Positions 44,333 through 54,560 of a stretch of DNA of 64,000 nucleotides are shown here, one piece after another; the stretch's first letter is position 1, and each line of letters starts with the position of its first letter. The stretch spans positions 3,907-67,906 of the forward strand of contig NZ_AUBA01000018.1 in NCBI RefSeq assembly GCF_000429005.1. Reading direction: 5' to 3'. Made by a program: the position numbers and the translations under genes. Under the pieces are notes generated by a model. It made no database searches. It worked only from the letters and a program-made list of their open reading frames with translations, and was not told where the DNA came from. The DNA is from Novosphingobium acidiphilum DSM 19966. GTDB lineage: Bacteria; Pseudomonadota; Alphaproteobacteria; Sphingomonadales; Sphingomonadaceae.

Positions 44333-44935
44333 GCTGCATTGGGCCAGGCCCGGCGATGCTGCGGCCGTGGCCGAACGGATCGAGGCCGAAGTGCGGCGGC
44401 CCGGCCCCAAACGGATTGCGTTCACCGGTGGATCGACCCCGCTGAAGGTGCTGGCGCTGTTGACCGCACGCGATCTTGACTGGCACGACGTGACCATCGC
44501 GCTGACCGATGACCGGTGTGTGCCCGACGATCACCCGGCGTCGAATTTCGGCAAGATCTATGCGGCACTGGGGCATAGCGGCGCACAGTTCGAACGCCTG
44601 GTCGAAGGGGCACAGGTGGCCCCGTTCGATCTGGTGTGGCTGGGCATGGGCGAAGACGGCCATGTCGCATCGCTGTTTCCGACCATGCAGGCGCTGGTAC
44701 GGCCCGGGGCCACGGTGATTGCCACCACGCCGGTCCCGCTGCCGCCCGAGGCGCCGTTCGACCGCCTGACGCTGAACGAAAAAGCGCTGAAGGCCAGCGA
44801 CGAAATCATCCTGGTGGTCACCGGCGCATCCAAACGCGCGCTGATCGAGGATGTTCTGGCGGGGAATGACACGTACCCCGTGGCGCAATTCCTGCACGGC
44901 GACGGACCGCCGGTTACCATTTACTGGAGCGAATA

Positions 44936-44936
<1 letters not shown>
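44325..44936 (+). CDS. pgl: 6-phosphogluconolactonase
   Basis: Hydrolyses 6-phosphogluconolactone to 6-phosphogluconate. The 203-aa protein has the DevB/NagB-fold motif IAFTGGSTPLKVLALL, then LTDDRCVP, and WLGMGEDGHVASLFP, all as expected. It overlaps zwf at its start and edd at its end (TAATG, one shared base), so the three enzymes are made in order from one mRNA. Confidence 0.95.
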
Positions 44937-46756
<1,820 letters not shown>

Positions 46757-46783
46757 TCAAAAAGACGTTCGGGGGATTGGTGG

Positions 46784-47752
46784 ATGCGTCTGGTTGCTGT
46801 CGATATCGGAGGCACGCATGCGCGCTTTGCCATTGCCGAAGTGGCGGGTGGCAAAGTGGTCGCGCTGGGTGAAGCGGTAACGCTGAAAACCGCCGAACAC
46901 GCCAGTTTTCAACTGGCGTGGCAGGAATTCGAACGGCTGAGCGGCGGGGCCCAGCCCACCGCGGCGGCGATCGCGGTGGCAGGACCGGTGGGCGGCGATA
47001 TCATCCGTTTTACCAACAATCCGTGGATCATCCGCCCCGCCTTGATCCCCGAAAAGCTGGGCGCCGGCAAATTTGTCGTGGTCAACGATTTCGAGGCGGT
47101 CGCCCATTCTGTGGCGCAAGCCGATGCGGCGCATTTTCTCCACGTGTGCGGGCCCGACCGGCCGCTGCCCGATCACGGCGGGATCAGCGTTGTCGGCCCG
47201 GGCACCGGGCTTGGCGTGGCGCTGCTGTTGCGCCATGCGCATGGCTATCACGTGCAGCCGACCGAAGGCGGGCATATCGATTATGGCCCGCTCGACCGGA
47301 TCGAGGATCAGATTCTGGCGCATCTGCGCCGTCGCCATCGCCGGGTTTCGGTGGAACGCGTGGTGGCAGGGCCCGCGATCGTGGATATCTATGAAACGCT
47401 GGCCGCGATCGAGGATCGCCCGGTGGCGCGGCTGGATGACAAGACGCTGTGGGCCGCGGGCATGGACGGCACCGACCCGTTGGCGGCAGCGGCGGTCGAC
47501 CGGTTCTGTCTGTCGCTGGGCAGCGTGGCGGGCGATCTGGCGCTGGCACACGGGTCCAAGGCGCTGGTGCTGGCCGGCGGTCTTGGCTACCGCATCCGCG
47601 ACACGCTGGTGGCGTCGGGCTTTGCCGACCGGTTCCGCGCCAAGGGACGGTTTGACGCGTTGATGGCGGCGATGCCGGTCAAACTGATCACCCATCCGCA
47701 ACCCGGGCTGTTTGGCGCGGCGGCGGCGTTTGCCCAGGCGCATCTGGATTGA
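46784..47752 (+). CDS. glk: glucokinase
   Basis: Phosphorylates glucose to glucose-6-phosphate for the pathway encoded upstream. The 322-aa protein has the ROK-unlike, Glk-type phosphate motif VDIGGTHARFAIAE, the VNDFEAVAHSV sugar-binding segment, and GPGTGLGVALLL. GGHIDYGP is the family's active-site box. It lies 27 nt after edd and closes the zwf-pgl-edd-glk operon. Confidence 0.95.
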   Translation: MRLVAVDIGGTHARFAIAEVAGGKVVALGEAVTLKTAEHASFQLAWQEFERLSGGAQPTAAAIAVAGPVGGDIIRFTNNPWIIRPALIPEKLGAGKFVVVNDFEAVAHSVAQADAAHFLHVCGPDRPLPDHGGISVVGPGTGLGVALLLRHAHGYHVQPTEGGHIDYGPLDRIEDQILAHLRRRHRRVSVERVVAGPAIVDIYETLAAIEDRPVARLDDKTLWAAGMDGTDPLAAAAVDRFCLSLGSVAGDLALAHGSKALVLAGGLGYRIRDTLVASGFADRFRAKGRFDALMAAMPVKLITHPQPGLFGAAAAFAQAHLD

Positions 47753-47779
47753 CCGCTTGCCAAAGCCGCGGGCAGGCGA

Positions 47780-47816
47780 TAGCCCCGCCTTAATCATTCG
47801 GTTAAGACGGGAGATC
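47780..47816. promoter_or_regulatory. second TTAATCAT-TC-GGTTAA element
   Basis: TTAATCATTCGGTTAA at 47790-47805 matches the element at 34410-34425 in 14 of 16 positions. It is flanked by short complementary arms (CCCG before, CGGG after), giving a stem of about ten pairs with one mismatch. It lies 16 nt before the GTG of the enoyl-CoA hydratase gene, so a bound protein could block translation initiation or transcription. Confidence 0.5.
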
Positions 47817-47821
47817 GCGTC

Positions 47822-48604
47822 GTGAGCTTCGAAACCATTCGTCTGGACCATGTCGGCCCGGTTGCGAAAATCGTGCTGAACCGGCCCGAACGGCTCAACG
47901 CCTGTCCGCCAACCATGGCGGTTGAAATTTCCGACGCGCTGGCGATGCTGGGCCAGGCGCGCGCAGTGCTGTTGACGGGCGAGGGGCGTGCATTCTGTTC
48001 GGGCGCCGATCTGGCCGCCAAAGGCGATCGCAGCATCACCGGCGGCGCGGGCAGCTACAAGGCCTTGACCGAGGCGTACAACCCGATGATCCTCAAACTG
48101 TCGCGGGTGCCTGTCCCGGTGGTGGTGGCGGTCAACGGCCCGGCGGCGGGCGTCGGATGTTCGCTGGCACTGGCGGGTGATTTCACGATTGCCGCCAAAA
48201 GCGCCTATTTCCTGCAGGCTTTCGTCAATATCGGGCTGGTGCCCGATGGTGGCGCAAGCTGGATCCTGCCGCGCCTGATCGGCAAGGCAAGGGCAATGCA
48301 GATGATGATGCTGGGCGAACGCATCCCCGCCGACACGGCCGAAGACTGGGGCCTGATCTACAAGGCGGTCGATGACGCCGCATTGCAGGACGAGGCGCTG
48401 GCGCTTGCTACGCGTCTGGCGAACGGGCCGACAGTGGCGCTTGGCACCCTGCGCCAGACCGTCGCACGCGCGCTTGAAAGCGATCTGGCCAGCACGCTGG
48501 TGATCGAAGCCGAAGGCCAGCACAAGGCCGGCGACAGCGCCGACGCGGCCGAAGGCATCGCCGCGTTCCTGGCTAAGCGCAAGACGCAGTTTACCGGCGC
48601 GTGA
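47822..48604 (+). CDS. enoyl-CoA hydratase/isomerase family protein
   Basis: Crotonase-fold protein of 260 aa. The oxyanion-hole regions GRAFCSGADLA and AVNGPAAGVGCSLALAGDFTIA are present, and the second catalytic region FVNIGLVPDGGASWILPRL carries Asp rather than a second Glu, as in isomerase-type members. The start is GTG 47822, with GGGAG about 9 nt upstream. The exact reaction (hydratase, isomerase or PaaG-like) is not decided. It shares its upstream element with the acyl-CoA synthetase at 34.5 kb. Confidence 0.9.
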   Translation: MSFETIRLDHVGPVAKIVLNRPERLNACPPTMAVEISDALAMLGQARAVLLTGEGRAFCSGADLAAKGDRSITGGAGSYKALTEAYNPMILKLSRVPVPVVVAVNGPAAGVGCSLALAGDFTIAAKSAYFLQAFVNIGLVPDGGASWILPRLIGKARAMQMMMLGERIPADTAEDWGLIYKAVDDAALQDEALALATRLANGPTVALGTLRQTVARALESDLASTLVIEAEGQHKAGDSADAAEGIAAFLAKRKTQFTGA

Positions 48605-48808
48605 GTCCAGTGACGCGATAAAAGCGGGTCAGGATCGGGGCGATATCGGCTGTGGCGGGCTCAGATTCGGCCCGTGCGGGCATGGTTTGGCGCCAGATCG
48701 CAGTTTTTTGCCTTCGGCCGCGCGGCAGGACTTGAAAAAGCGGGCGATCCGGGGCATTTTTGCTGCGCTGCACAACAACGGGTTTGCCAGCAGATGGATG
48801 ATCCTGCG

Positions 48809-49108
48809 ATGAGCAATACGCGGCTGAAGGTGATGGAGGGCATTGCCCGTCAAAAGGCGGTCACTGCGCTGTATAACGACCAGTTGATCAAGCTGGCACC
48901 GCATATGCTGTTTGAGCGTCATGGTGAACTGTACCTGAGCGCGCTGAACCTCAGCAAAGTGTGGCGCAGCGCCGAAGAGCGGCGCCTTGGCCAGTTCAAG
49001 CTGGCCGGTCTTAGCGAACCGTCCGTGCTGGACGAGGGCTTTGAGCCATTGCCTTCGTTTCGTCCCGCTGTGCCGCGCAGCGACGACACGCTTTTGCTGG
49101 CGGTCTGA
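48809..49108 (+). CDS. WYL-like small conserved protein
   Basis: Protein of 99 aa from ATG 48809; an ATG at 48794 would add five residues. The pattern AVTALYNDQLIKLAPHMLFERHGELYLSA resembles the core of a WYL ligand-sensing domain, but no helix-turn-helix precedes it. Similar stand-alone proteins are known in sphingomonads as hypotheticals. No operon partner is obvious; a response-regulator gene follows 210 nt downstream. A ligand or regulatory role is inference. Confidence 0.6.
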   Translation: MSNTRLKVMEGIARQKAVTALYNDQLIKLAPHMLFERHGELYLSALNLSKVWRSAEERRLGQFKLAGLSEPSVLDEGFEPLPSFRPAVPRSDDTLLLAV

Positions 49109-49318
49109 TCAGGCCCGGCTGTGGCATCTGCTGCAATTGCAATGCCGGGTTCTGCACAATCAGCGCTAGAGTGCGTGTCGGCGCAACACCGGATTCGCAT
49201 GCCGCGCCGTGATGAAAGGGTGTGCCATGGCTCGCGACGACGTTTGCGCGCTTCGATCGGTTAACCGGCGCTGGTTCGCGGGCGGGTGCGCGGCTTCGCG
49301 TTGCCCGATCAGCCGCAC

Positions 49319-49759
49319 ATGAAAGACTTTGGCAGCTCCGCCGGCACAATTGCCGCCGAACCGTCGATTGCGTTCCAGGTGCGCCGCGACCAACCGCGGC
49401 AGCCGGGCGATGGCATTCGCGTTCTGGTCATCGAAGATTCCTTCATGATCGTCAGCATGCTGGAAATGGTGTTCGAAGGTTTCGGATGGACGATGGCTGG
49501 GCCGGCCACGCGCGTGGCGACGGCTTTGGAACTCGTGCAAAGCGAAACCTATGACGTGGCGCTGTTGGACCTCAATCTTGACGGCGAAATGTCCTGGCCC
49601 GTCGCCGCGGCGTTGCGCGCGCGCGGCGTGCCGTTCGCGCTGTGCACCGGCTACGACATCGGCCCGGAATTGCCCGATGCGCTGACAGACATTCCGGTCA
49701 TCCGGAAACCGTATCTTGCGGCCGAACTGCAGCGCGTGATCGAAGGCCTGCTGGCCTAG
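49319..49759 (+). CDS. stand-alone receiver-domain response regulator
   Basis: Receiver-only protein of about 146 aa from ATG 49319; an upstream GTG at 49286 is possible. After a short tail, RVLVIEDSFMIVSMLEMVFEG gives the acidic pocket (Glu-Asp), VALLDLNLDGE the phospho-acceptor Asp, CTGYD the Thr position, and IRKPY the conserved Lys. There is no output domain, so it probably acts on a partner protein in a phosphorelay. No kinase is adjacent. Confidence 0.85.
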   Translation: MKDFGSSAGTIAAEPSIAFQVRRDQPRQPGDGIRVLVIEDSFMIVSMLEMVFEGFGWTMAGPATRVATALELVQSETYDVALLDLNLDGEMSWPVAAALRARGVPFALCTGYDIGPELPDALTDIPVIRKPYLAAELQRVIEGLLA

Positions 49760-49809
49760 CTGTGGCCTGGCACTTGTCACGGGCGCCGGTTCGTGATCGA
49801 ACGAGGCCC

Positions 49810-50181
49810 ATGCATCTCAATCACGATCCCGCCGCACCGCCTGCCGACACCATCGGCTTTGACCAGTTTCTGCATGTCGATATCCGTATCGGCACGGTGA
49901 TCGCCGCCGAACCGTATCCCGAGGCGCGCAAGCCAAGCCTGAAACTGCGTATCGATTTCGGCCCCGGCATCGGCGAGAAAAAGACCAGCGCGCAAATCGC
50001 CGCACTTTACGCGCCAGAGGACATGATCGGCCGCCAGGTTGCCGCCGTCGTCAATTTTCCGCCGCGCCAGATCGGCAGGTTCATGTCCGAGGTGCTGACC
50101 GTCGGCTTTGCCGATGCTGCGGGCCAGGTCGTGCTGTTCAAGCCCGACCGGACAGTGCCCAATGGTTCAAGGTTGTTCTGA
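49810..50181 (+). CDS. CsaA-like tRNA-binding protein
   Basis: OB-fold protein of 123 aa from ATG 49810. FLHVDIRIGTVIAAEPYPEARKPSLKLRIDFG is the typical opening of CsaA/EMAP-II-type tRNA-binding domains. TSAQIAALY and the late MSEVLTVG segment are also present. CsaA has been described as a tRNA-binding or export-related chaperone. The DUF488 gene begins 2 nt after its stop, implying co-transcription. Confidence 0.88.
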   Translation: MHLNHDPAAPPADTIGFDQFLHVDIRIGTVIAAEPYPEARKPSLKLRIDFGPGIGEKKTSAQIAALYAPEDMIGRQVAAVVNFPPRQIGRFMSEVLTVGFADAAGQVVLFKPDRTVPNGSRLF

Positions 50182-50183
50182 TC

Positions 50184-50621
50184 ATGGCGCGGATGGTTTG
50201 GACCATCGGGTATGAACAGACGACGATGGCCGCGTTTCTGGCCGCTTTGACCGGCGCCGGGGTCGAAGTGGTGGCCGATGTGCGTGCGTTGCCGCTGTCA
50301 CGGCGGCCCGGGTTCTCGAAATCCGCGCTTGCCGCCAATCTGGGCGAAGCGGGCATTGCCTATGTGCATTTTCGTGCGCTGGGCACGCCGGCAGAGGGGC
50401 GCGCGGCAGCGCGGCGCAACGATCATGTTACCCTTGAACGGATTTATGCCGGACAGTTGCAATTGCCCGAAGCGATGGCCGCGATGGGTGCGTTGGCCGA
50501 CCTGGCCGATGCCAGGCGCACTGCGCTGTTGTGCTATGAACGCGAAGCTTGCGGCTGCCACCGCACACTGCTGCGCGCGGCGGCATTGCCGGATTTTGCA
50601 GCGATCGATCTGCTGCCTTAA
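50184..50621 (+). CDS. DUF488 family protein
   Basis: Protein of 145 aa. VWTIGYEQTTMAAFLAAL, VVADVRALPLSRRPGFSKS and LLCYEREACGCHRTLL form the DUF488 signature, with conserved Cys, Glu and His residues that may bind a metal or form an active site. The function of the family is unknown. It is 2 nt from the CsaA-like gene. A strong inverted repeat overlaps its stop codon. Confidence 0.85.
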   Translation: MARMVWTIGYEQTTMAAFLAALTGAGVEVVADVRALPLSRRPGFSKSALAANLGEAGIAYVHFRALGTPAEGRAAARRNDHVTLERIYAGQLQLPEAMAAMGALADLADARRTALLCYEREACGCHRTLLRAAALPDFAAIDLLP

Positions 50622-50656
50622 AGCGTAGTGCGTTTGATCTGCACGCAATACGCTTT
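50620..50656. repeat. inverted repeat overlapping the DUF488 stop
   Basis: Arms AAAGCGTAGTGCG (50620-50632) and CGCAATACGCTTT (50644-50656) pair in 12 of 13 positions around an 11-nt loop. The left arm begins in the TAA stop. It may stabilise or end the transcript. Its regular form also suggests a dispersed intergenic repeat family of the genome. Confidence 0.5.
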
Positions 50657-50682
50657 GGGAGCGTTTGTTTTCGCGTGGTTTA

Positions 50683-50714
50683 TTGCAAAAAAACCGGTGC
50701 CGACTTTTTTGCAC
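50683..50714. terminator. bidirectional terminator between DUF488 and aroB
   Basis: GCAAAAAA and TTTTTTGC flank a short CCGGTGCCG-like core (50685-50712). The T run ends transcription from the left, and the A run read on the minus strand ends aroB transcription from the right. It sits in a 99-nt gap between convergent genes, which supports the call. Confidence 0.55.
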
Positions 50715-50720
50715 GATGCT

Positions 50721-51842
50721 TTAGGTGCAAAGTTCCCCGTCAAGGAACGCAGCCACGTCCTGCAGATCGATGTCCCTGGCCAGAAATGTCTGGCCGATCC
50801 CGCGCATCAGCAGAAACGGCAAAGTGCCGGCATCCATCTTCTTGTCGTGCAGCATGTGATCGGCCAGTTGCCGCCCATCGCAATCAAGGTCCAGGCCGCC
50901 AAGGGTCGCGGGCAGGCCGACTGTGCGCAAGTGGGCGTCCAGACGCGCGGCATCGTGCGCGTCCATCAGACCCTGCCGCACCGAAAACCGCGCTGCCAGC
51001 GCCATGCCCAGCGCCACACCTTCGCCATGCAGCAGACGACTGGAAAACCCGGTCTGCGCCTCGAGCGCATGGCCAAAGGTATGCCCAAGATTGAGCAGCG
51101 CGCGCGTGCCGGTCAGTTCCTTTTCGTCGGCGGCCACAATCCGCGCCTTGGCGGCAACGCTGCGCGCGATGGCGGTTACGCGCGCCTGCGAGTCACCGGC
51201 GATCAGGCTGGCCCCGTGCGCTTCGCACCAGACAAAAAAGTCGGCATCGTCGATCAGGCCGTACTTCACCACTTCGGCATAGCCGGCGCGGGTTTCGCGC
51301 GCGGGCAATGTGTTCAGCGTGTCGGGATCGGCCAGGACCAGTGCGGGTTGGTGAAATGCGCCGACCAGGTTCTTGCCCGCAGCGGTGTTGATCGCGGTCT
51401 TGCCGCCCACGCTTGAATCGACTTGCGCCAGAAGCGTGGTGGGCACCTGGATGAAACCGCAACCGCGCTTGACCATGCTGGCGGCAAAACCGGTCAGATC
51501 GCCGATCACGCCGCCACCCAGCGCAATGACCCGGTCGCGCCGTTCGATATCCTGCCCAATCAGGAAATCGACCACTTGCGCCAGATGCGCCCACGACTTT
51601 GTCGACTCACCGGCCGGCAGCACCAGCCACTGCGCGGTGAAGCCCGCCGCGCCCAGCGCCGCATCGACGCGCAACCGCCAATGCGCGGCAACATGCGTGT
51701 CGGTCACGATCGGCACGGTGTCCTTGCGCACAAAAGCGCGCACTTCATGGCCCAGGCGGTCGATCAGGCCCGGCGCAATCCGCACATCATACGGCGCACC
51801 GGCAATATCGACACTGATCGTTGCCGAAGGGGTCATAGCCAT
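50721..51842 (-). CDS. aroB: 3-dehydroquinate synthase
   Basis: Second enzyme of the shikimate pathway. It is 373 aa from ATG 51842, or 371 aa from ATG 51836. NAD-binding and metal-site motifs are GGGVIGDLTGFAAS, RGCGFIQVPTTLLAQVDSSVGGKTAIN and LNLGHTFGHALE, with the Zn-binding His residues in the last. It overlaps the end of aroK, the usual aroK-aroB pairing, so shikimate kinase and DHQ synthase are made together. Confidence 0.96.
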   Translation of the reverse strand: MAMTPSATISVDIAGAPYDVRIAPGLIDRLGHEVRAFVRKDTVPIVTDTHVAAHWRLRVDAALGAAGFTAQWLVLPAGESTKSWAHLAQVVDFLIGQDIERRDRVIALGGGVIGDLTGFAASMVKRGCGFIQVPTTLLAQVDSSVGGKTAINTAAGKNLVGAFHQPALVLADPDTLNTLPARETRAGYAEVVKYGLIDDADFFVWCEAHGASLIAGDSQARVTAIARSVAAKARIVAADEKELTGTRALLNLGHTFGHALEAQTGFSSRLLHGEGVALGMALAARFSVRQGLMDAHDAARLDAHLRTVGLPATLGGLDLDCDGRQLADHMLHDKKMDAGTLPFLLMRGIGQTFLARDIDLQDVAAFLDGELCT

Positions 51843-52402
51843 GCGTCGATTGCCTTCAGTATCGAGTGTGCGGTCATGCCATGGGGCTGATGCGCGCTGA
51901 TCACGCGGATCGGCGCCTGGCGATAGTGCGGGCTGCGTTCGGCGTGGAGGCGGGTGAGTATTTCGCGCGCATTGCCGCCGCGCAGCAGCGGCCGGTTGTC
52001 CTTGCGTCCGACCCGTTCGACCAGCGTGTCGATATCGCTGTCGATCCACACCGCAATCGCGCGGTCGAGGATCAACTGGCGCGTTGCCGGATCGACAAAC
52101 GCGCCGCCGCCGGTTGCGAGCACCTTGCGCGCCGACCCGTCGCTGACCAGGCGGGCGATCACCCGGCGTTCGCCATCGCGGAAATAGGGTTCGCCAAATT
52201 GCGCAAAGATATCGGGGATCGGCATTTGTGCGGCGCGTTCGATTTCCTCGTCCGCATCGACGAACGGCAGGCCGATCAGACCTGCCAGTTTGCGCCCGAC
52301 AGTGGTCTTGCCCACCCCCATCATGCCGATCAGCACCACCGAACGGTCAAGCCGTGCGACGATCCGCTGAATTTCGGCGTGCGAGAGGGTGTCGTGCTCC
52401 AT
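51833..52402 (-). CDS. aroK: shikimate kinase
   Basis: P-loop kinase of 189 aa from ATG 52402 that phosphorylates shikimate. Walker A is GMMGVGKTTVGRKLA, followed by the DADEEIE (DxD-like) motif, RDGERRVI and ATGGGAFVDPATR for shikimate binding, and the lid segment DNRPLLRGG. It is upstream of, and overlaps, aroB on the minus strand. It is divergent from a small membrane protein gene 74 nt away. Confidence 0.95.
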   Translation of the reverse strand: MEHDTLSHAEIQRIVARLDRSVVLIGMMGVGKTTVGRKLAGLIGLPFVDADEEIERAAQMPIPDIFAQFGEPYFRDGERRVIARLVSDGSARKVLATGGGAFVDPATRQLILDRAIAVWIDSDIDTLVERVGRKDNRPLLRGGNAREILTRLHAERSPHYRQAPIRVISAHQPHGMTAHSILKAIDAWL

Positions 52403-52476
52403 TGCCGCGTCGCCTATACTTGGGTTAAAGCCGAGCGCAAGCGGCGCGAAACCGGTCACGGCCGGGTTGGTGTTGC

Positions 52477-52656
52477 ATGGGAAAGATCGAACGCAAAGGC
52501 CTGCCCTTGAAGATTGGTTTCGGATTGACCTCTGGTGTGATGATCCTGGTGATATTGGCGATCGTTGCAACGGCATGGATCAAAGGCGGCGTGCGGCCTG
52601 CAACACCTGTGGAAATTCCGGTCAGCGTGAATTCCGGCGCGGCAGGCGGCGCGTGA
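52477..52656 (+). CDS. small single-pass membrane protein
   Basis: Protein of 59 aa: a basic start (MGKIERKGLPLKIGFG), one transmembrane helix (about residues 19-35) and a short Pro/Ala/Gly tail. Its stop shares a base with the ATG of the following 634-aa exported protein (TGATG at 52654-52658), which supports translation of both. No known family was recognised. It may tether or assist the downstream protein. Confidence 0.65.
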   Translation: MGKIERKGLPLKIGFGLTSGVMILVILAIVATAWIKGGVRPATPVEIPVSVNSGAAGGA

Positions 52657-54560
52657 TGCGGCGGGGTTCGCGTCTTGCGCTGGTGGTGCTCGGCCTGGGC
52701 CTTTCGGCGGGTCTGACCGGCATATTGGCGGCACAGGAATCGCTGCTGCCGCCGGGTTTTGACGAACGCCCGGCACCGCGCCCGCGTCCGACCGCAACCC
52801 CGCGGGCCACGCCGGCGCCGCGCCCGGGCGCAACCCCGGCGGCCCGCCCCGTGGCGCCGGCGCCGCGCGCTGCCGCCAGTACGGCCCCCGCGCGCGTGGC
52901 GCCGGTGGCCAGCGCTGCGCCTTTGCCCGAAGACACCGGCGTCACCGCCAACACTGCGGCCCCGGTGGCCGCGGCCGCCGATCCGATCGATGCGATCGAC
53001 CCGGCGGTGATCGATCAACTGGTGCAATCGGCAGCGCCGCGCTTCGACATTCCGCTGGCGGCGCGGCGCAGCCTTGATCGCGTCGGATTTCTTGCCGAAG
53101 CCGACGGGGGGCTGCCGTTTGCTTCGACCCATTATCTCAGCGGCGATTATGTGGCTGCACTGTTGAATGGGATGCAGGGGCCGCTGGTTTCGCGCTGGGG
53201 CCATATTCTGCTGCGGCGGGTGCTGGTCAGCCGGCTCGACACGCCGGTGGGGATGAACGGCGCCGACTGGGCCGCGCTGCGCGCCGGGCTGTTGCTGCGC
53301 ATGGGCGAGGCTGATGCCGCCCGCGCGCTGGTGCAGGAAGTCGACAGCGGGTTCTATACCCGCCAGCTCGAAGATGCGGCGATGGTCAGTTATCTTTCGG
53401 CGGCGGACCCGGCAGGGTTGTGCCCGATCGATGCTCTGACCGCCGCGACGCATCCCGGCTGGGACTGGGACCTGTCGCGTTCGATCTGCCTGGCGTTCAA
53501 CGGCACCGAAGGTTCGCCCGCGCTGGCCCAGCTGGATCGTGCGCTCAAACGCGGCACGACGCCAAAAGTCGATACCCTGCTGGCGCAGAAATTTGCAGGG
53601 TCGGCCAATACCACGCACCGCGCGGTGCAGATCGAATGGGGCGATGTCGACGGTCTGACCCCGTGGCGCACCGGGCTGGCCTTTGCCACCGGGACCGAGC
53701 CGCCCGATGTGCTGCGCCGCAAGGACTGGCCCGCCTACGCGCTGCTTGCCACGCGTGCGCCGATGCTGGGGCTGGCTTCGCGCGCCGCGGCGGCCGATCA
53801 GGTGGCGGCCTCTGGCGTGTTGTCGAGTGCCGCGATGATCGATCTCTACGCCGAAATCGCCGCATTGCAGGAACCCGATGGCACCTGGGGGCCGATTGCT
53901 GCGCAATTGCGCGATGCCTATGTGGCCGGGGCGACGTCCGACCGGCTGAGCGCGATCAAGGCGCTGTGGGGCGATACCAGTGATCCTGTGCGCCAACTGT
54001 CGCGCCAGGTGCTTACCGCCTATGCGGCGGCGCGGATCGAGCCGGCCACCGCGCTCAGCAGCGATGCACCGCTATTGCTGGCTTCGATGCTCAATGCCGG
54101 GCTTGATCGCAACGCGGTGCGCTGGGCGCCGTTTGTTGCGGTGGGCAGCCAGGCCTGGGGGATCATCGCGGTGGCGTCTCCGGCAAAACTCGCGCCTGTC
54201 GGCACCGATGCACTGACCGCGTTCAAATCGGGCGATACCAGCGATGGCGGGCTGCGTTCGGGCCTGCTGCTGGCGGGGCTGATGGGCCTGGGGCGCGTCG
54301 ACGGCCAGACCGCGCAGGGCTTTGCCGGCAAAATCGGATTTGACCCGGGCCGTCGCAGCCGGTGGAGCCAGGCGATCGATGACGCGGCCCAATCGAACAA
54401 CCCCGCGCTGGTCGCCCTGCTGGCGGGATATGGCATGCAAGGGGCAGGGTGGAACCGCATGACGCCGATGCACCTGTACCACATTACCAATGCGCTGCGT
54501 CAGGTGGGGCTCGAGGCCGAGGCACGCATGATCGCGGCCGAGGCCGTGGCGCGCACTTGA
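52656..54560 (+). CDS. large exported protein with Pro/Ala linker, unknown function
   Basis: Protein of 634 aa from ATG 52656. A signal peptide (MRRGSRLALVVLGLGLSAGLTGILAA) precedes a low-complexity Pro/Ala/Arg linker at about residues 38-85, then a long, mostly helical region without Cys clusters or catalytic motifs that I recognise. The helical part has repeated Ala/Leu-rich segments like tandem alpha-solenoid units. It is coupled to the 59-aa membrane protein before it and to xerD after it (TTGA overlap). A cell-envelope role is inferred from the signal alone. Confidence 0.7.
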   Translation: MRRGSRLALVVLGLGLSAGLTGILAAQESLLPPGFDERPAPRPRPTATPRATPAPRPGATPAARPVAPAPRAAASTAPARVAPVASAAPLPEDTGVTANTAAPVAAAADPIDAIDPAVIDQLVQSAAPRFDIPLAARRSLDRVGFLAEADGGLPFASTHYLSGDYVAALLNGMQGPLVSRWGHILLRRVLVSRLDTPVGMNGADWAALRAGLLLRMGEADAARALVQEVDSGFYTRQLEDAAMVSYLSAADPAGLCPIDALTAATHPGWDWDLSRSICLAFNGTEGSPALAQLDRALKRGTTPKVDTLLAQKFAGSANTTHRAVQIEWGDVDGLTPWRTGLAFATGTEPPDVLRRKDWPAYALLATRAPMLGLASRAAAADQVAASGVLSSAAMIDLYAEIAALQEPDGTWGPIAAQLRDAYVAGATSDRLSAIKALWGDTSDPVRQLSRQVLTAYAAARIEPATALSSDAPLLLASMLNAGLDRNAVRWAPFVAVGSQAWGIIAVASPAKLAPVGTDALTAFKSGDTSDGGLRSGLLLAGLMGLGRVDGQTAQGFAGKIGFDPGRRSRWSQAIDDAAQSNNPALVALLAGYGMQGAGWNRMTPMHLYHITNALRQVGLEAEARMIAAEAVART

